Assembly (NCBI RefSeq): GCF_007109225.1
Contig: NZ_VJZK01000001.1
Span: 640,731-704,730, forward strand
Reading direction: 5' to 3'
Source: Flavobacterium sp. GT3R68
Lineage (GTDB): Bacteria > Bacteroidota > Bacteroidia > Flavobacteriales > Flavobacteriaceae
DNA: 64,000 nucleotides
This document shows, one piece after another, positions 37,004 through 46,524 of the stretch (within the stretch, counting starts at the first letter, position 1; each line of letters begins with the position of its first letter). Position numbers and translations under genes: made by a program. The notes beneath the pieces were generated by a model. That model searched no databases. It saw nothing but the letters and a program-made list of their open reading frames with translations, and was not told where the DNA came from.

Positions 37004-40000
37004 ATGAAAAAAACATTACTATTAACATTAGTGTCTTTTTTGTTGTGCACCCAGTCCTATTCGCAAGTGGAAAGGCTTTGGACGCCCACAGCAAACAAAA
37101 ATGTTATCGCCTCTAAAAATGTAGAGAGACCATCTTTTCCTGCTGAGTTTCAGTTGTACGAACTGAACATCGCATCAATGAAACAACTTTTAGTAAATGC
37201 ACCTGACCGTGCCATTGCAAAAAAAGGAGTGATTATTTCCTTACCGAATATGCAAGGTATAATTGAGCAATTTGAAGTTTTTGAAGCTTCCAATTTTGCG
37301 GCAGATTTACAAGCACAATTTCCTGAAATTAGATCTTATGCTGGAAAAAGTCTACAAGACAGAACCGCTATTCTGCGTATGAGTGTTTCTCCACAAGGGA
37401 TTCAGACTATGGTTTTCAGAACGGATACCAGAAATGAATTTATGGAACCTTATTCTGAAGACGGGAAAATCTATGCGGTTTATAATTCTTCCAGAAGCAA
37501 AGGAAAACTGCCTTTCACTTGTATGACTGAGGATAAAGCTATCGCCGAGTCATTAAATAATCAGGTTACAGGAAAACGTTCAAGCGCTTCTGAATTGCTT
37601 ACATTCAGACTAGCCCTTTCCTGTACTGGAGAGTATGGAGCGTATTTTGGTGGTGCAGCGGGAGCTTTGGCTCAAATGAATGCTACCATGACTCGTGTGA
37701 ACGGTGTTTTTGAAAAAGATTTTACCATTCGTATGACAATGGTCAATAATGCTGCCGTAATTTACACAGTAGCTGCTTCTGATCCATATTCGCCAGCGGC
37801 ACAGATGGCTAACTGGAATGCTGAATTACAAACTACATTAACTGCTCAAATTGGGGAAGCCAATTATGATATTGGTCACCTTTTTGGCGCTTCCGGTGGT
37901 GGTGGAAATGCGGGTTGTATCGGTTGTGTTTGTACTGATGGTACCAAAGGTAGCGGAATCACATCACCTGGTAGCGGAGCTGCTATGGGAGATACTTTTG
38001 ATATTGATTATGTTGCCCACGAAATGGGGCACCAATTCGGTGGAAACCATACTTTTTCGCACGCTGTTGAATCAGCAGGTGTGAATGTGGAGCCGGGATC
38101 TGGATCGACCATCATGGGGTATGCCGGTATTACTAATTATGATGTTCAGATGAATTCCGACGCATATTTCCATTACGCTACAATTTCACAAGTGGAAGAT
38201 AATATGTTGAGCAAAACCTGTCCAACAAGAACCCCTATTGCAAATATAGCTCCGGTTGTGGATGCCGGATTGAATTACACGATTCCAAAAAGCACGCCTT
38301 TTGTCTTAACAGCTTCGGGAACAGATGTAAACGGCGATGCATTGACGTATTGCTGGGAACAAATTGACTCAGCGACAACTCAAACAAATGCAAACAGCGC
38401 AGCATCTGCGTCAAAAACTGCAGGTCCAAACTGGAGGTCTTATTCGCCTACAGCTTCACCAAGCAGATATTTCCCGGCTTTGGCAAGTGTAATTGCTAAC
38501 TCAGCTTTTACAACCGCAGTTTCAACTGATACAACGCCAATTAAAACGGAATATTTAAGTTCAGTAGCAAGATCATTGAATTTTGCGGTAACAGCAAGAG
38601 ATAATGTCGCAGGAGCTGGTTTAACAGATACGGATGGAATGTCGGTAACTGTTAATGCAACAGCAGGACCTTTTGCAGTGACTTCGCCAACTACAGCGGT
38701 TTCATGGGCGGTTGGAACCAACCAATCTGTAACCTGGAGTGTTGCAGGAACCACTGCAAATGGAGTGAATGCTGCATTTGTAGACATTTATCTTTCTAAT
38801 GATGGCGGAAACACATATCCAACCTTATTGGCTAGCAGAGTGCCAAATGACGGTACTGAAACGGTAACTATTCCTAATGCCGTGGGAACGACAAAAAGAA
38901 TAATGGTAAAAGGAAATAATCATATATTTTTCGATATCTCTAATGCAAACTTCTCTATTACAGCTCCGACAAGTGGATTTGCAGTTAGTTTCGATGGAAC
39001 AACGACTGGACAAAATAAGCAAGCTTGTCAAGGAACGAATGTTGCTTTCTCAATTCCTTACACTACTTATGGAGGTTTCTCTGGAACAACATCCTTTAGT
39101 GCCGCTGGTTTGCCTGTAGGAGCTATTGCCACTTTCTCTCCTGCAACTATTTCGGCAAACGGAGTTGTTACAATGACTATAAGTAATACTAACGGTGCAG
39201 CCCCAGGGGTTTATTCTATAGTTGTAACGGCAACTTCGGGAACGACTAAAACAGTACCATTCTATTTAGATTTGCTTAGTTCTAACTTTGGTGTTCAGGC
39301 ATTAACCGGACCAGCTGATTTGTCAACTGGAGTGAGTACTACAGCTGTGTTAACCTGGCCGGCAAATGCTGCTGCAACATCATATGATGTTCAGGTAGCT
39401 ACGGACAGCGGATTTACAACTATTGTTAATACCGGAACTGCTACAACAAATAGCTATAATGCTTCAGGATTGGCAGAGGGAACTCTATACTATTGGAGAG
39501 TTTTACCTAAAAATACAGGTTGTGCGGGGACCTATAGCGCAGCCTATAGATTTACAACCGGAACTTCAGCATGTAATGTGTATTCTAATAACACAACAGT
39601 AGCTATTGCAGATGGAACAGGCGCGAATGTTGCGGGAGCAGTTGCTTCTAAAACAATCGTTGTGCCTGCAGGCGGAAACCTGAATGATGTGAATGTTTCT
39701 CTTTCATTTACCCATACTTATATTGAAGATTTAGTAATTTGGTTGGTTCACCCTGACGGAACGCAAGTTTCTTTATGGAATAGAAATTGTGATAATGAGT
39801 TTAGTACTGTGAATGTTACTTTTTCTGATGGAAACGCAAGTGTTCCTGATACCGGATGTACAATTTCAACTGGAACCTTCTCTCCGGATTCTCCTTTATC
39901 AGCATTAAATGGTAAGGCATCGGCGGGAACATGGACATTAAGAGCTACCGATAACTATAATGGTGATACTGGATCTCTCTTGAACTGGTCATTGGATATA

Positions 40001-40285
40001 TGTGCCGCACAACCTTTGGGTGTTATTCAAAATTCGCTTTCTAATTTTGCAATCTATCCAAATCCAAACAAAGGAAACTTCACAGTTCAATTTAATTCTG
40101 ACTCAGGTAATGATGTTGCAGTTTCTGTTCATGATATCAGTGGAAGAAAGATTTTTGACAAAAAATATTCTAATAATGGATTATTTTCTCAAAACCTACA
40201 ATTGAATCATGTACAAACAGGAGTATATCTTGTAACAGTACAAGACGGAGACAATAAAATTGTAAAAAGAATTGTTGTAGAATAA
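37004..40285 (+). CDS. T9SS-exported reprolysin-like metalloprotease with type A sorting signal (paralogue 1)
   Basis: 1,093 aa. Signal peptide MKKTLLLTLVSFLLCTQSYS, then a propeptide-like region similar to the protease at 26501. The metzincin domain has GASGGGGNAGCIGCVC and the zinc site HEMGHQFGGNH (about residues 338-348) with Met-turn TIMGYAGIT. Further on are a PKD-like part, a fibronectin type III domain (about 762-852, 'AATSYDVQVATDSGF'), a P-domain (about 855-1002, FTHTYIEDLVIWLVHPDG) and a type A T9SS signal of about 75 residues (FAIYPNPNKGNF to IVKRIVVE). It is followed by a terminator and by a second paralogue. Confidence 0.93.
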   Translation: MKKTLLLTLVSFLLCTQSYSQVERLWTPTANKNVIASKNVERPSFPAEFQLYELNIASMKQLLVNAPDRAIAKKGVIISLPNMQGIIEQFEVFEASNFAADLQAQFPEIRSYAGKSLQDRTAILRMSVSPQGIQTMVFRTDTRNEFMEPYSEDGKIYAVYNSSRSKGKLPFTCMTEDKAIAESLNNQVTGKRSSASELLTFRLALSCTGEYGAYFGGAAGALAQMNATMTRVNGVFEKDFTIRMTMVNNAAVIYTVAASDPYSPAAQMANWNAELQTTLTAQIGEANYDIGHLFGASGGGGNAGCIGCVCTDGTKGSGITSPGSGAAMGDTFDIDYVAHEMGHQFGGNHTFSHAVESAGVNVEPGSGSTIMGYAGITNYDVQMNSDAYFHYATISQVEDNMLSKTCPTRTPIANIAPVVDAGLNYTIPKSTPFVLTASGTDVNGDALTYCWEQIDSATTQTNANSAASASKTAGPNWRSYSPTASPSRYFPALASVIANSAFTTAVSTDTTPIKTEYLSSVARSLNFAVTARDNVAGAGLTDTDGMSVTVNATAGPFAVTSPTTAVSWAVGTNQSVTWSVAGTTANGVNAAFVDIYLSNDGGNTYPTLLASRVPNDGTETVTIPNAVGTTKRIMVKGNNHIFFDISNANFSITAPTSGFAVSFDGTTTGQNKQACQGTNVAFSIPYTTYGGFSGTTSFSAAGLPVGAIATFSPATISANGVVTMTISNTNGAAPGVYSIVVTATSGTTKTVPFYLDLLSSNFGVQALTGPADLSTGVSTTAVLTWPANAAATSYDVQVATDSGFTTIVNTGTATTNSYNASGLAEGTLYYWRVLPKNTGCAGTYSAAYRFTTGTSACNVYSNNTTVAIADGTGANVAGAVASKTIVVPAGGNLNDVNVSLSFTHTYIEDLVIWLVHPDGTQVSLWNRNCDNEFSTVNVTFSDGNASVPDTGCTISTGTFSPDSPLSALNGKASAGTWTLRATDNYNGDTGSLLNWSLDICAAQPLGVIQNSLSNFAIYPNPNKGNFTVQFNSDSGNDVAVSVHDISGRKIFDKKYSNNGLFSQNLQLNHVQTGVYLVTVQDGDNKIVKRIVVE

Positions 40286-40300
40286 TTTATAGATAATGAC

Positions 40301-40334
40301 AAAAAAGGGGAGACATAACAGTTTCCCCTTTTTT
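40301..40334 (+). terminator. Terminator after metalloprotease paralogue 1
   Basis: AAAAAAGGGGA paired with TTCCCCTTTTTT across a 10-nt loop, 15 bp past the stop. Confidence 0.85.
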
Positions 40335-40582
40335 ATTTCCTGTTATTGCAATTACAAATAGCCTGATTATACCATTTCCCGCACTATTAACGAGCGGGGC
40401 CATCGGCATCGACAGGTAAGTCATCTTAAAAGTTTAATAGTTAGGCGGCCAACGTTTATATCGCGTTTCAGATAACAGGACGAAATTACTCAATCGCAGG
40501 AAGAATTGTAGTACACCAATCCCTCTGTTATAGTAAAATACTCACATTTTAAGCAATTATGTTTTATTATTATGTTAAAATA

Positions 40583-40612
40583 TTGGATTATATATATTAT
40601 TTGATACATTTG
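40583..40612 (+). promoter_or_regulatory. Promoter of the second type A metalloprotease gene
   Basis: TTG (40583-40585), 19-bp spacer, TACATTTG (40605-40612). The start codon at 40656 is 43 bp downstream, close to the 48 bp seen for paralogue 1. Between the upstream terminator and this promoter lies an unexplained GC-richer stretch (about 40375-40530). Confidence 0.88.
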
Positions 40613-40655
40613 CCCCAATTACCCTTCTACCTATAAATTATAAAATTAAAAAAGC

Positions 40656-43439
40656 ATGAAAAAAACATTACTATTTTTGTCATTGTCAATTTTCACTTTG
40701 GGCCAAGTAACCGCCCAGACCAATAAATACTGGACAATGCACAGACAAGGCAGCGATAAAATGCCGACTGCTAAAGGAGTGGCAAGATTGTCATTTCCTG
40801 TTAAGTTTGATTTGTATGATGTAAATATTGACCCGTTAAGACAGGCTTTGTTTTCTACAGTAAATTCAACTTCTAAAAATAGCGTGGTAATCTCTTTACC
40901 GAACGTTAAAGGAGACTTAGAGCAATTCGAAATGTACGAAGCGTCTAATTTTGAACCGGCTTTACAAGCACAATTTCCAGAAATACGTGCGTATTCAGGA
41001 AGAGGAATCACAGATAAATATGCCACCGTAAAGTTAAGTATTTCTCCACAAGGGATTCAAACTATGGTTTTCAGAACCGACAAAGAAAATGAGTTTATGG
41101 AACCATATTCACAAGATGGTAAAGTTTATGCAGTATTCAATTCTTCCAGACAAAAAGGAAAATTGGCTTGGTCATGTTCTACAGATGATAAAAATTTGAT
41201 TGCCAGTGTGGATAAACAACTGCCAAGCAGCGCTAAATCAAGTGCAGGACAATTAAAAACCATGCGTTTGGCACAGTCTTGTAACGGTGAATATGCCGCT
41301 TATTTTGGTGCAACAACAGCAGGTACTGCTGGAGATAAAGCTTTGGTTATGTCAGCATTCAATGCTACATTAACCCGTTGTAATGGTGTTTATGAAAAAG
41401 ATCTGGCTTTACACCTTAATCTTGTTGCCAGTACTACAAACGTAATTTTTTGTAACCCTGCAACAGATCCATATTCTGCCACTTTAGGAAACTGGAATGC
41501 AGAATTGCAAAACACATTGAGTTCAAGCCTTACCGGTGCCGCTACTTCATTGGCAGCTAATAATGCTGCTTATGATATCGGACATATGTTCGGTGCTACT
41601 GGTGGTGGTGGAAATGCAGGTTGTATCGGTTGTGTTTGTACAGATGATACAGCAAGTACAACTGATCAAAACAAAGGATCGGGCATTACTTCACCAGCCG
41701 ATGGAATACCTATGGGAGACAATTTTGATATTGATTATGTAGTGCATGAGGTTGGTCACCAATTAGGTGGAAACCATACTTTTTCTAACAGTAATGAAGG
41801 TTCAGGTGTAAGTAAAGAAGTTGGTTCAGGTGTAACTATCATGGGGTACGCAGGAATTACTTCGCAAGATGTTGCGCCGCACTCAATCGATATTTATCAT
41901 CAAGCGACTATTGCCCAGATACAGACTAATTTAGGAACTAAATCTTGTCCAGTGACTACGAATATAGCTGCTAACAATGCTACTCCGGTAGCGAACGCGG
42001 GTGCAGATATCACCATTCCAAAAAGCACACCATTCATGCTTACCGGTTCTGCGACAGACGCAAACTCTGGTGATGCATTAACGTACTGTTGGGAACAAAA
42101 TAATGATGGTGGTGCTTCAACTGGTGCCAATAGTGTTGCCAGTGTAACAAAAACTGTAGGTCCAAACTTCACCTCATGGTCACCGACGGCTTCACCTACC
42201 AGATATTTCCCTCAAATGGCAACTATTTTAGCGAATTCGCAAACAACTGCCGGCACAGGAAATGATGGGATAAATGTGGAGGCGCTAAGTTCAGTTGCCA
42301 GAACGTTAGCTTTCAGATTAACTGTTAGAGACAATGCTCCTTACAGTGCAACTGCACCTATAAAAGTTGGACAAACTGCTTTTGATGATATGGCTGTTAC
42401 AGTTGATGCTACTAAAGGACCATTTGATGTGACTTCACAAAATGTGGATGGTATTTCATGGGTTCAGGGAACTACACAAACAATTACATGGACGGTAAAC
42501 GGCACTAATACAATGACAGGTGCTGCGAATGTAGATATCTTGCTTTCTTCTGACAACGGAGCAACCTATTCCACAGTTTTAGTTGCGAATACACCAAATG
42601 ATGGTACCGAAGCTTTTACTGTACCTAATGTCGCGTTCCCATTTTGTAGAATAATGGTAAAACCAACTGGAAATGTGTTTTTTGATGTAAATGCAAAAAC
42701 GTTTGCTATTGGATACACTGTTACCAGTACTACCATTTGTACAGATTATACAAGAACTTTCAGCCCACCTCAGGCTATGACTACAGGTTGGACAGGATAC
42801 GGAATCCCCGTTACAGATAATTATATTATAACAGATGCTAACTTTCAAGTAGTGGCTACTGCTGCAAGAACGAATCAAGTATCTATCGGTTTAGGTAAAC
42901 CTGGAACTGGTAATGTAGATATGATAATGGTTGACGCAAATTGCACCAATGCAAAAGTTAATTTGAACGCAGTTTTTGATGATGAAGGTGCTGTTTTCAA
43001 TTGTAATGCTACTGCTACGGGTGCTGCTTATATTCCAGTCAATGCTTTATCAAGTGCTGATGGGATGTCATCTTTAGGGACTTGGTCATTGGCTGCAAAA
43101 AGTACTCTTACCACAAACACGCTAACAAGTGCTACATTAACATTATGCCGTGTGGATACAACAACAACGTTATTAAACCAGGATTTCGGTTTAGCAGAAT
43201 TCTCTCTATATCCTAATCCAAACAAGGGTAATTTCACAATTCAGTTCAATTCTGCAACTAACAATGATGTGAATATCTCGGTTCATGATATCAGCGGAAG
43301 AAGAATCTTTGATAAGAAATATAACAATACAGGAATGTTTACTCAGAACCTTCAATTGAATAATGTACAGACAGGCGTTTACGTCGTTACTGTTCAAGAT
43401 GGGGATAGCAAAGTTGTAAAAAGAATTGTTGTAGAATAA
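40656..43439 (+). CDS. T9SS-exported reprolysin-like metalloprotease with type A sorting signal (paralogue 2)
   Basis: 927 aa. Signal peptide MKKTLLFLSLSIFTLGQVTA; the first 20 nt of the gene are identical to paralogue 1. The metzincin domain has GATGGGGNAGCIGCVC and zinc site HEVGHQLGGNH (about residues 364-374), Met-turn TIMGYAGIT. Compared with paralogue 1 it lacks the fibronectin III domain; a diverged P-domain-like region (about 690-835) precedes the type A sorting signal (FSLYPNPNKGNF to VVKRIVVE), which is nearly identical to that of paralogue 1. A loop insertion (about 205-215 and 280-290) lengthens the catalytic domain. Tandem duplication followed by domain loss is the simplest reading. 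Confidence 0.92.
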   Translation: MKKTLLFLSLSIFTLGQVTAQTNKYWTMHRQGSDKMPTAKGVARLSFPVKFDLYDVNIDPLRQALFSTVNSTSKNSVVISLPNVKGDLEQFEMYEASNFEPALQAQFPEIRAYSGRGITDKYATVKLSISPQGIQTMVFRTDKENEFMEPYSQDGKVYAVFNSSRQKGKLAWSCSTDDKNLIASVDKQLPSSAKSSAGQLKTMRLAQSCNGEYAAYFGATTAGTAGDKALVMSAFNATLTRCNGVYEKDLALHLNLVASTTNVIFCNPATDPYSATLGNWNAELQNTLSSSLTGAATSLAANNAAYDIGHMFGATGGGGNAGCIGCVCTDDTASTTDQNKGSGITSPADGIPMGDNFDIDYVVHEVGHQLGGNHTFSNSNEGSGVSKEVGSGVTIMGYAGITSQDVAPHSIDIYHQATIAQIQTNLGTKSCPVTTNIAANNATPVANAGADITIPKSTPFMLTGSATDANSGDALTYCWEQNNDGGASTGANSVASVTKTVGPNFTSWSPTASPTRYFPQMATILANSQTTAGTGNDGINVEALSSVARTLAFRLTVRDNAPYSATAPIKVGQTAFDDMAVTVDATKGPFDVTSQNVDGISWVQGTTQTITWTVNGTNTMTGAANVDILLSSDNGATYSTVLVANTPNDGTEAFTVPNVAFPFCRIMVKPTGNVFFDVNAKTFAIGYTVTSTTICTDYTRTFSPPQAMTTGWTGYGIPVTDNYIITDANFQVVATAARTNQVSIGLGKPGTGNVDMIMVDANCTNAKVNLNAVFDDEGAVFNCNATATGAAYIPVNALSSADGMSSLGTWSLAAKSTLTTNTLTSATLTLCRVDTTTTLLNQDFGLAEFSLYPNPNKGNFTIQFNSATNNDVNISVHDISGRRIFDKKYNNTGMFTQNLQLNNVQTGVYVVTVQDGDSKVVKRIVVE

Positions 43440-43458
43440 TTCGAATTCCATTCATAAT

Positions 43459-43493
43459 AAAATGCCCACCTGATTCAGGTGGGCATTTTTTTT
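43459..43493. terminator. Bidirectional terminator between protease paralogue 2 and pth
   Basis: AAAATGCCCACCTGA / TCAGGTGGGCATTTT, a long perfect stem with T run on the plus strand and A run on the other side. Confidence 0.92.
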
Positions 43494-43574
43494 ATTAAAA
43501 AGTTGTATTGTTTGTAAAAAATTAAAAGTTTCTTCATTGGACAGTATAAAAATAAAGGTAATCAAAAAGAAGTC

Positions 43575-44201
43575 TTATTTCCCGTTAAAGAGATTCATCG
43601 TATTTTCCAGTCCGGCAGTACCGAAGGATTTGATGATTTCAGTTGCCATTTCCAATCGCTCCGGAAGTTTAACTTGTTCTGCGTCGTCCCAGTTGCCGAG
43701 CACGTAATCGACCTGTTTTCCTTTCTTGAATTCATCGCTGATGCCAAAACGGAAACGCGGGTATTCGGAAGTATTGAGTGTTTGCTGGATGCTTTTTAAT
43801 CCGTTGTGGCCGCCGTCGCTTCCTTTTGGTTTGATGCGGATTGCGCCGAAAGACAGGTTCAAATCGTCTGTAATTACGAGAATATTTTCCGTTGGAATGT
43901 TCTCTTTATCTATCCAGAACTTTACCGCTTTGCCGCTGAGGTTCATATAGGTATTGGGTTTCAAAAGCAGAAATGTCCGGCCTTTGAATTTGTATTCGGC
44001 CAGTGCGCCCAATTTGACGGTTTCAAATGAAAGGGATTCTTTGCGGGCCATATAATCGAGCACTTTGAATCCAATGTTGTGGCGGGTATTGACATATTCG
44101 GCGCCAATGTTGCCTAATCCTATAATTAAAAATTTCTTCATGACATCGGTGTTGTCTGCTGTTTTGGTGGACGAAAAGAGTTGGGTCAGCCATTTTATCA
44201 T
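43575..44201 (-). CDS. pth: Peptidyl-tRNA hydrolase
   Basis: Recycles tRNA from peptidyl-tRNA released during translation. FLIIGLGNIGAEYVNTRHNIGF carries the conserved Asn and catalytic His, within residues 24-45; GSDGGHNGLKS is the second motif (about 128-138). The core family start is MKKFLIIGLGNIG at 44141; the upstream ATG at 44201 adds 20 residues that do not belong to the fold, so either start is possible. It is a neighbour of rplY/ctc and prs, a common arrangement. Confidence 0.94.
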   Translation of the reverse strand: MIKWLTQLFSSTKTADNTDVMKKFLIIGLGNIGAEYVNTRHNIGFKVLDYMARKESLSFETVKLGALAEYKFKGRTFLLLKPNTYMNLSGKAVKFWIDKENIPTENILVITDDLNLSFGAIRIKPKGSDGGHNGLKSIQQTLNTSEYPRFRFGISDEFKKGKQVDYVLGNWDDAEQVKLPERLEMATEIIKSFGTAGLENTMNLFNGK

Positions 44202-44304
44202 GACGCAAAAATAACATAATTAGATTAGTGGATTGTCAGATTTGCAGAAAATGATTTGGTTGGATTCTTATATTGTTGTTCCGGGGAAAGATAGTTGTGA
44301 TTAA

Positions 44305-44369
44305 TAGCCCTATGGGAGCGGCATCCCGCGCGCTTTTGCGCGGATATAGCGGACAGCAGGAGGGGTGCT
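44305..44369 (-). repeat. Dispersed structured repeat, copy E (inverted)
   Basis: Read on the minus strand: AGCACCCCTCCTGCTGTCCG flank, ATATC, GC-rich hairpin CCGCGC / GCGCGG, GGATGCCGCTCCCATAGGGC then TA. The stem is GC-only where copies A-C are AT-rich, so the pairing rather than the sequence is conserved. It lies in the pth / rplY gap. Confidence 0.65.
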
Positions 44370-44420
44370 GATGCTATGGTAAGTGGTGTGCTTCAAAAAA
44401 AAGCAGGAGTGACTTAAAAT

Positions 44421-44453
44421 AAAAAAGCACCAGTTTTGCAACTGATGCTTTTG
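44421..44453 (-). terminator. Terminator after rplY/ctc
   Basis: AAAAGCATCAGTT / AACTGGTGCTTTT on the minus strand (one mismatch or wobble) with T tail, 20 bp past the stop codon. Confidence 0.85.
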
Positions 44454-44472
44454 AAATATGATTGAAAAAAAA

Positions 44473-45081
44473 TTATTTTTTCTTTTTTCCTGCAGGTGCT
44501 TTTGCTGCTTTTGCTGCCTCTTGAGCTGCTTTCATAGCCGCACGAGAGATCTTCACTTGAGCAATTACAGTGTTGTCCGGGTGCATCAATTTGAAATTGT
44601 CTGTTGCTACTTTAGTTACATACAATTTGTTACCCATCTGAAGTTCTGAAATGTTAGCTTCTACGAAATCAGGAAGATTTTTTGGCAAAGCTCTCACTTT
44701 TAATCTTCTTTGATTTAAACGTAAATCACCACCTAACAATACTCCTGGAGATGTTCCGGTAATTTTCACAGGAACTTCCATAGTGATTTCTTTCTTCTCA
44801 TCTAGTTCGAAGAAGTCAATGTGTAAAATTTTGTCTGATACCGGGTGAACCTGTACGTCTTGCAAAACTGCATTATAGGTTTTCTTTCCAAGGTCAATTG
44901 CAACTGTGTGCGCATTTGGAGTGTAAACCAATGTTTTGAAAGCTTTTTCTTCTGCAGAAAAATGCACTGGTTGATCTCCTCCGTATAATACGCAAGGAAC
45001 CGCTCCAGCATTACGTAAGGCTTTAGTTGCTACTTTGCCCACGCTTTCTCTTTCTGATCCTTTAATTGTAATCGATTTCAT
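44473..45081 (-). CDS. rplY: 50S ribosomal protein L25 / general stress protein Ctc
   Basis: 5S rRNA-binding ribosomal protein. 202 aa with the L25 domain (about residues 1-90, '[16 protein letters not shown]') and the TL5/Ctc-type C-terminal beta domain (about 95-185), then an Ala/Lys-rich tail ([12 protein letters not shown]). It is cotranscribed or adjacent with prs, the usual partner in Bacteroidota. Confidence 0.95.
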   Translation of the reverse strand: MKSITIKGSERESVGKVATKALRNAGAVPCVLYGGDQPVHFSAEEKAFKTLVYTPNAHTVAIDLGKKTYNAVLQDVQVHPVSDKILHIDFFELDEKKEITMEVPVKITGTSPGVLLGGDLRLNQRRLKVRALPKNLPDFVEANISELQMGNKLYVTKVATDNFKLMHPDNTVIAQVKISRAAMKAAQEAAKAAKAPAGKKKK

Positions 45082-45147
45082 TGTAAAAAAATATAATTAA
45101 TAAATAATAATTTATGCTTTGATGCATTAAGTTTTTAAAAACTTGTG

Positions 45148-45155
45148 CAAATGTA
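45148..45155 (-). promoter_or_regulatory. -7 element of rplY/ctc
   Basis: Minus-strand TACATTTG, 66 bp before the start codon; no TTG at the expected distance. Confidence 0.5.
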
Positions 45156-45211
45156 ATAAAATTTAAGCGATTATCCTAGTAAGGGTAAAGCCTTCAGGAT
45201 ATTGCCAAATA

Positions 45212-46153
45212 TTACATCAAAAATTTCCCACTGATGGAATTGTTGTGGTGTACCATGTGCATCACTTCTGCAAAAAGAGGTGCACAACTCACTACTCTGA
45301 TTTTTTTGGATTCTTTCTTTAACGGAATAGAATCGGTAACAATTAATTCACTCAATTGGGAATTTTCTATTTTTTCGTAGGCGTCACCCGATAAAATGGC
45401 GTGCGTACAAATAGCTCTCACGCTTAAGGCTCCTTTTGCAATCATCAGATCTGCGGCTTTCGCCAAAGTGCCTCCGGTATCGATCATGTCATCCACCAAA
45501 ATCACGTTTCTGCCTTTTACTTCACCGATCAGCTCCATCGTATCGATGACATTGGCTACTTTTCTTTGTTTGTAGCAAATTACCACATCGGATTCTAAAA
45601 ATTTAGAATAGGCATAGGCTCTTTTGGAACCTCCCATATCTGGCGATGCAATAGTCAGATGGTCTAACTTCAGGCTTTTTACATATGGCAAAAATATTGT
45701 CGAAGCAAAAAGATGGTCTACTGGTTTTTCAAAGAATCCCTGAATCTGATCGGCATGCAAATCCATGGTCATGATACGGGTCGCTCCGGCGGTTTCCAGC
45801 AGTTTTGCTGTTAGTTTTGCTCCAATCGGAACTCTTGGTTTGTCTTTTCTGTCCTGTCTTGCCCAACCAAAGTAAGGAATGACAGCTGTTATGTGTCTCG
45901 CCGAAGCTCTTTTTGCCGCATCAATCATCAGTAACAATTCCATCAGGTTATCTGCATTTGGAAAAGTGGAACAAACAATAAAAACGCGCAAGCCTCGTAT
46001 AGACTCTTCGTAAGAAGGCTGGAATTCACCATCGCTATATTTCGAAAAGGTAACCTTGCCCAGCGGAACTCCATAGTCTTTAGCTATTTTTTCTGCTAAA
46101 TAGACACTTTGTGAACACGCAAATATTTTCGCTTCTGGTTCTAAATGTGGCAT
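45212..46153 (-). CDS. prs: Ribose-phosphate pyrophosphokinase
   Basis: Makes PRPP from ribose-5-phosphate and ATP for nucleotide, His and Trp synthesis. Conserved blocks: 'YSDGEFQPSYEESIRG' (about residues 40-55), RQDRKDKPRVPIGAK (about 102-116), and the PRPP-binding loop VDDMIDTGGTL (about 223-233). 313 aa is the normal length. Confidence 0.97.
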   Translation of the reverse strand: MPHLEPEAKIFACSQSVYLAEKIAKDYGVPLGKVTFSKYSDGEFQPSYEESIRGLRVFIVCSTFPNADNLMELLLMIDAAKRASARHITAVIPYFGWARQDRKDKPRVPIGAKLTAKLLETAGATRIMTMDLHADQIQGFFEKPVDHLFASTIFLPYVKSLKLDHLTIASPDMGGSKRAYAYSKFLESDVVICYKQRKVANVIDTMELIGEVKGRNVILVDDMIDTGGTLAKAADLMIAKGALSVRAICTHAILSGDAYEKIENSQLSELIVTDSIPLKKESKKIRVVSCAPLFAEVMHMVHHNNSISGKFLM

Positions 46154-46271
46154 TCAATGTGTTGTTTTATTCCGCTGCGGTCCATACAATTCCGCTTTGA
46201 CAATTGCCTAAACAGGGTATATATAAACGCCTCGGGTGTAGTTAGTTAGTGTGTGTCGCGTAAGCGAGGTG

Positions 46272-46300
46272 CAAATTTATGAATTAAATCGCAGTTCCAA
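46272..46300 (-). promoter_or_regulatory. Promoter of prs
   Basis: Minus strand TTG (46298-46300), 18-bp spacer, TAAATTTG (46272-46279), about 118 bp before the prs start codon. Confidence 0.6.
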
Positions 46301-46345
46301 AGGAAAATTTTGAGTAAATTTTTTAGAATTTGCAAATAATTTATT

Positions 46346-46353
46346 TACATTTG
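46346..46353 (+). promoter_or_regulatory. -7 element upstream of tRNA-Leu
   Basis: TACATTTG 89 bp before the tRNA; the nearest TTG is only 13 bp upstream, so the -33 match is poor. Confidence 0.4.
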
Positions 46354-46442
46354 CAGCGTGTTAAAGGAATTGATGGTTGATTTTACAATCACATCTTTTA
46401 TTGCGTTAGATAATGGCTGTCGCTGTTATTTATGTCTGCTAA

Positions 46443-46522
46443 GCCCGGATGGCGGAATTGGTAGACGCGCTGGTCTCAAACACCTGTGGGAAACCGTGCC
46501 GGTTCGACTCCGGCTCCGGGTA
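46443..46522 (+). tRNA. tRNA-Leu (anticodon CAA)
   Basis: Acceptor GCCCGGA pairs with TCCGGGT, discriminator A at 46522, no encoded CCA. D arm GCGG...CGC, anticodon stem-loop CTGGT-CTCAAAC-ACCTG giving CAA (reads UUG), a class II variable arm (TGGGAAACCGT), and T arm GCCGG-TTCGACT-CCGGC. The anticodon stem has a T-T mismatch (28-42 pair). The 3' 15 bases including the discriminator are repeated at 55449-55463, so this gene is the integration site of the neighbouring island. Confidence 0.93.
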
Positions 46523-46523
46523 C
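46509..46523 (+). other. attL core of the island (within tRNA-Leu)
   Basis: TCCGGCTCCGGGTAC, identical to 55449-55463. With one mismatch the match continues 7 bp (TAC, then T or G, then TAAAAA). Confidence 0.85.
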
Positions 46524-46524
46524 T

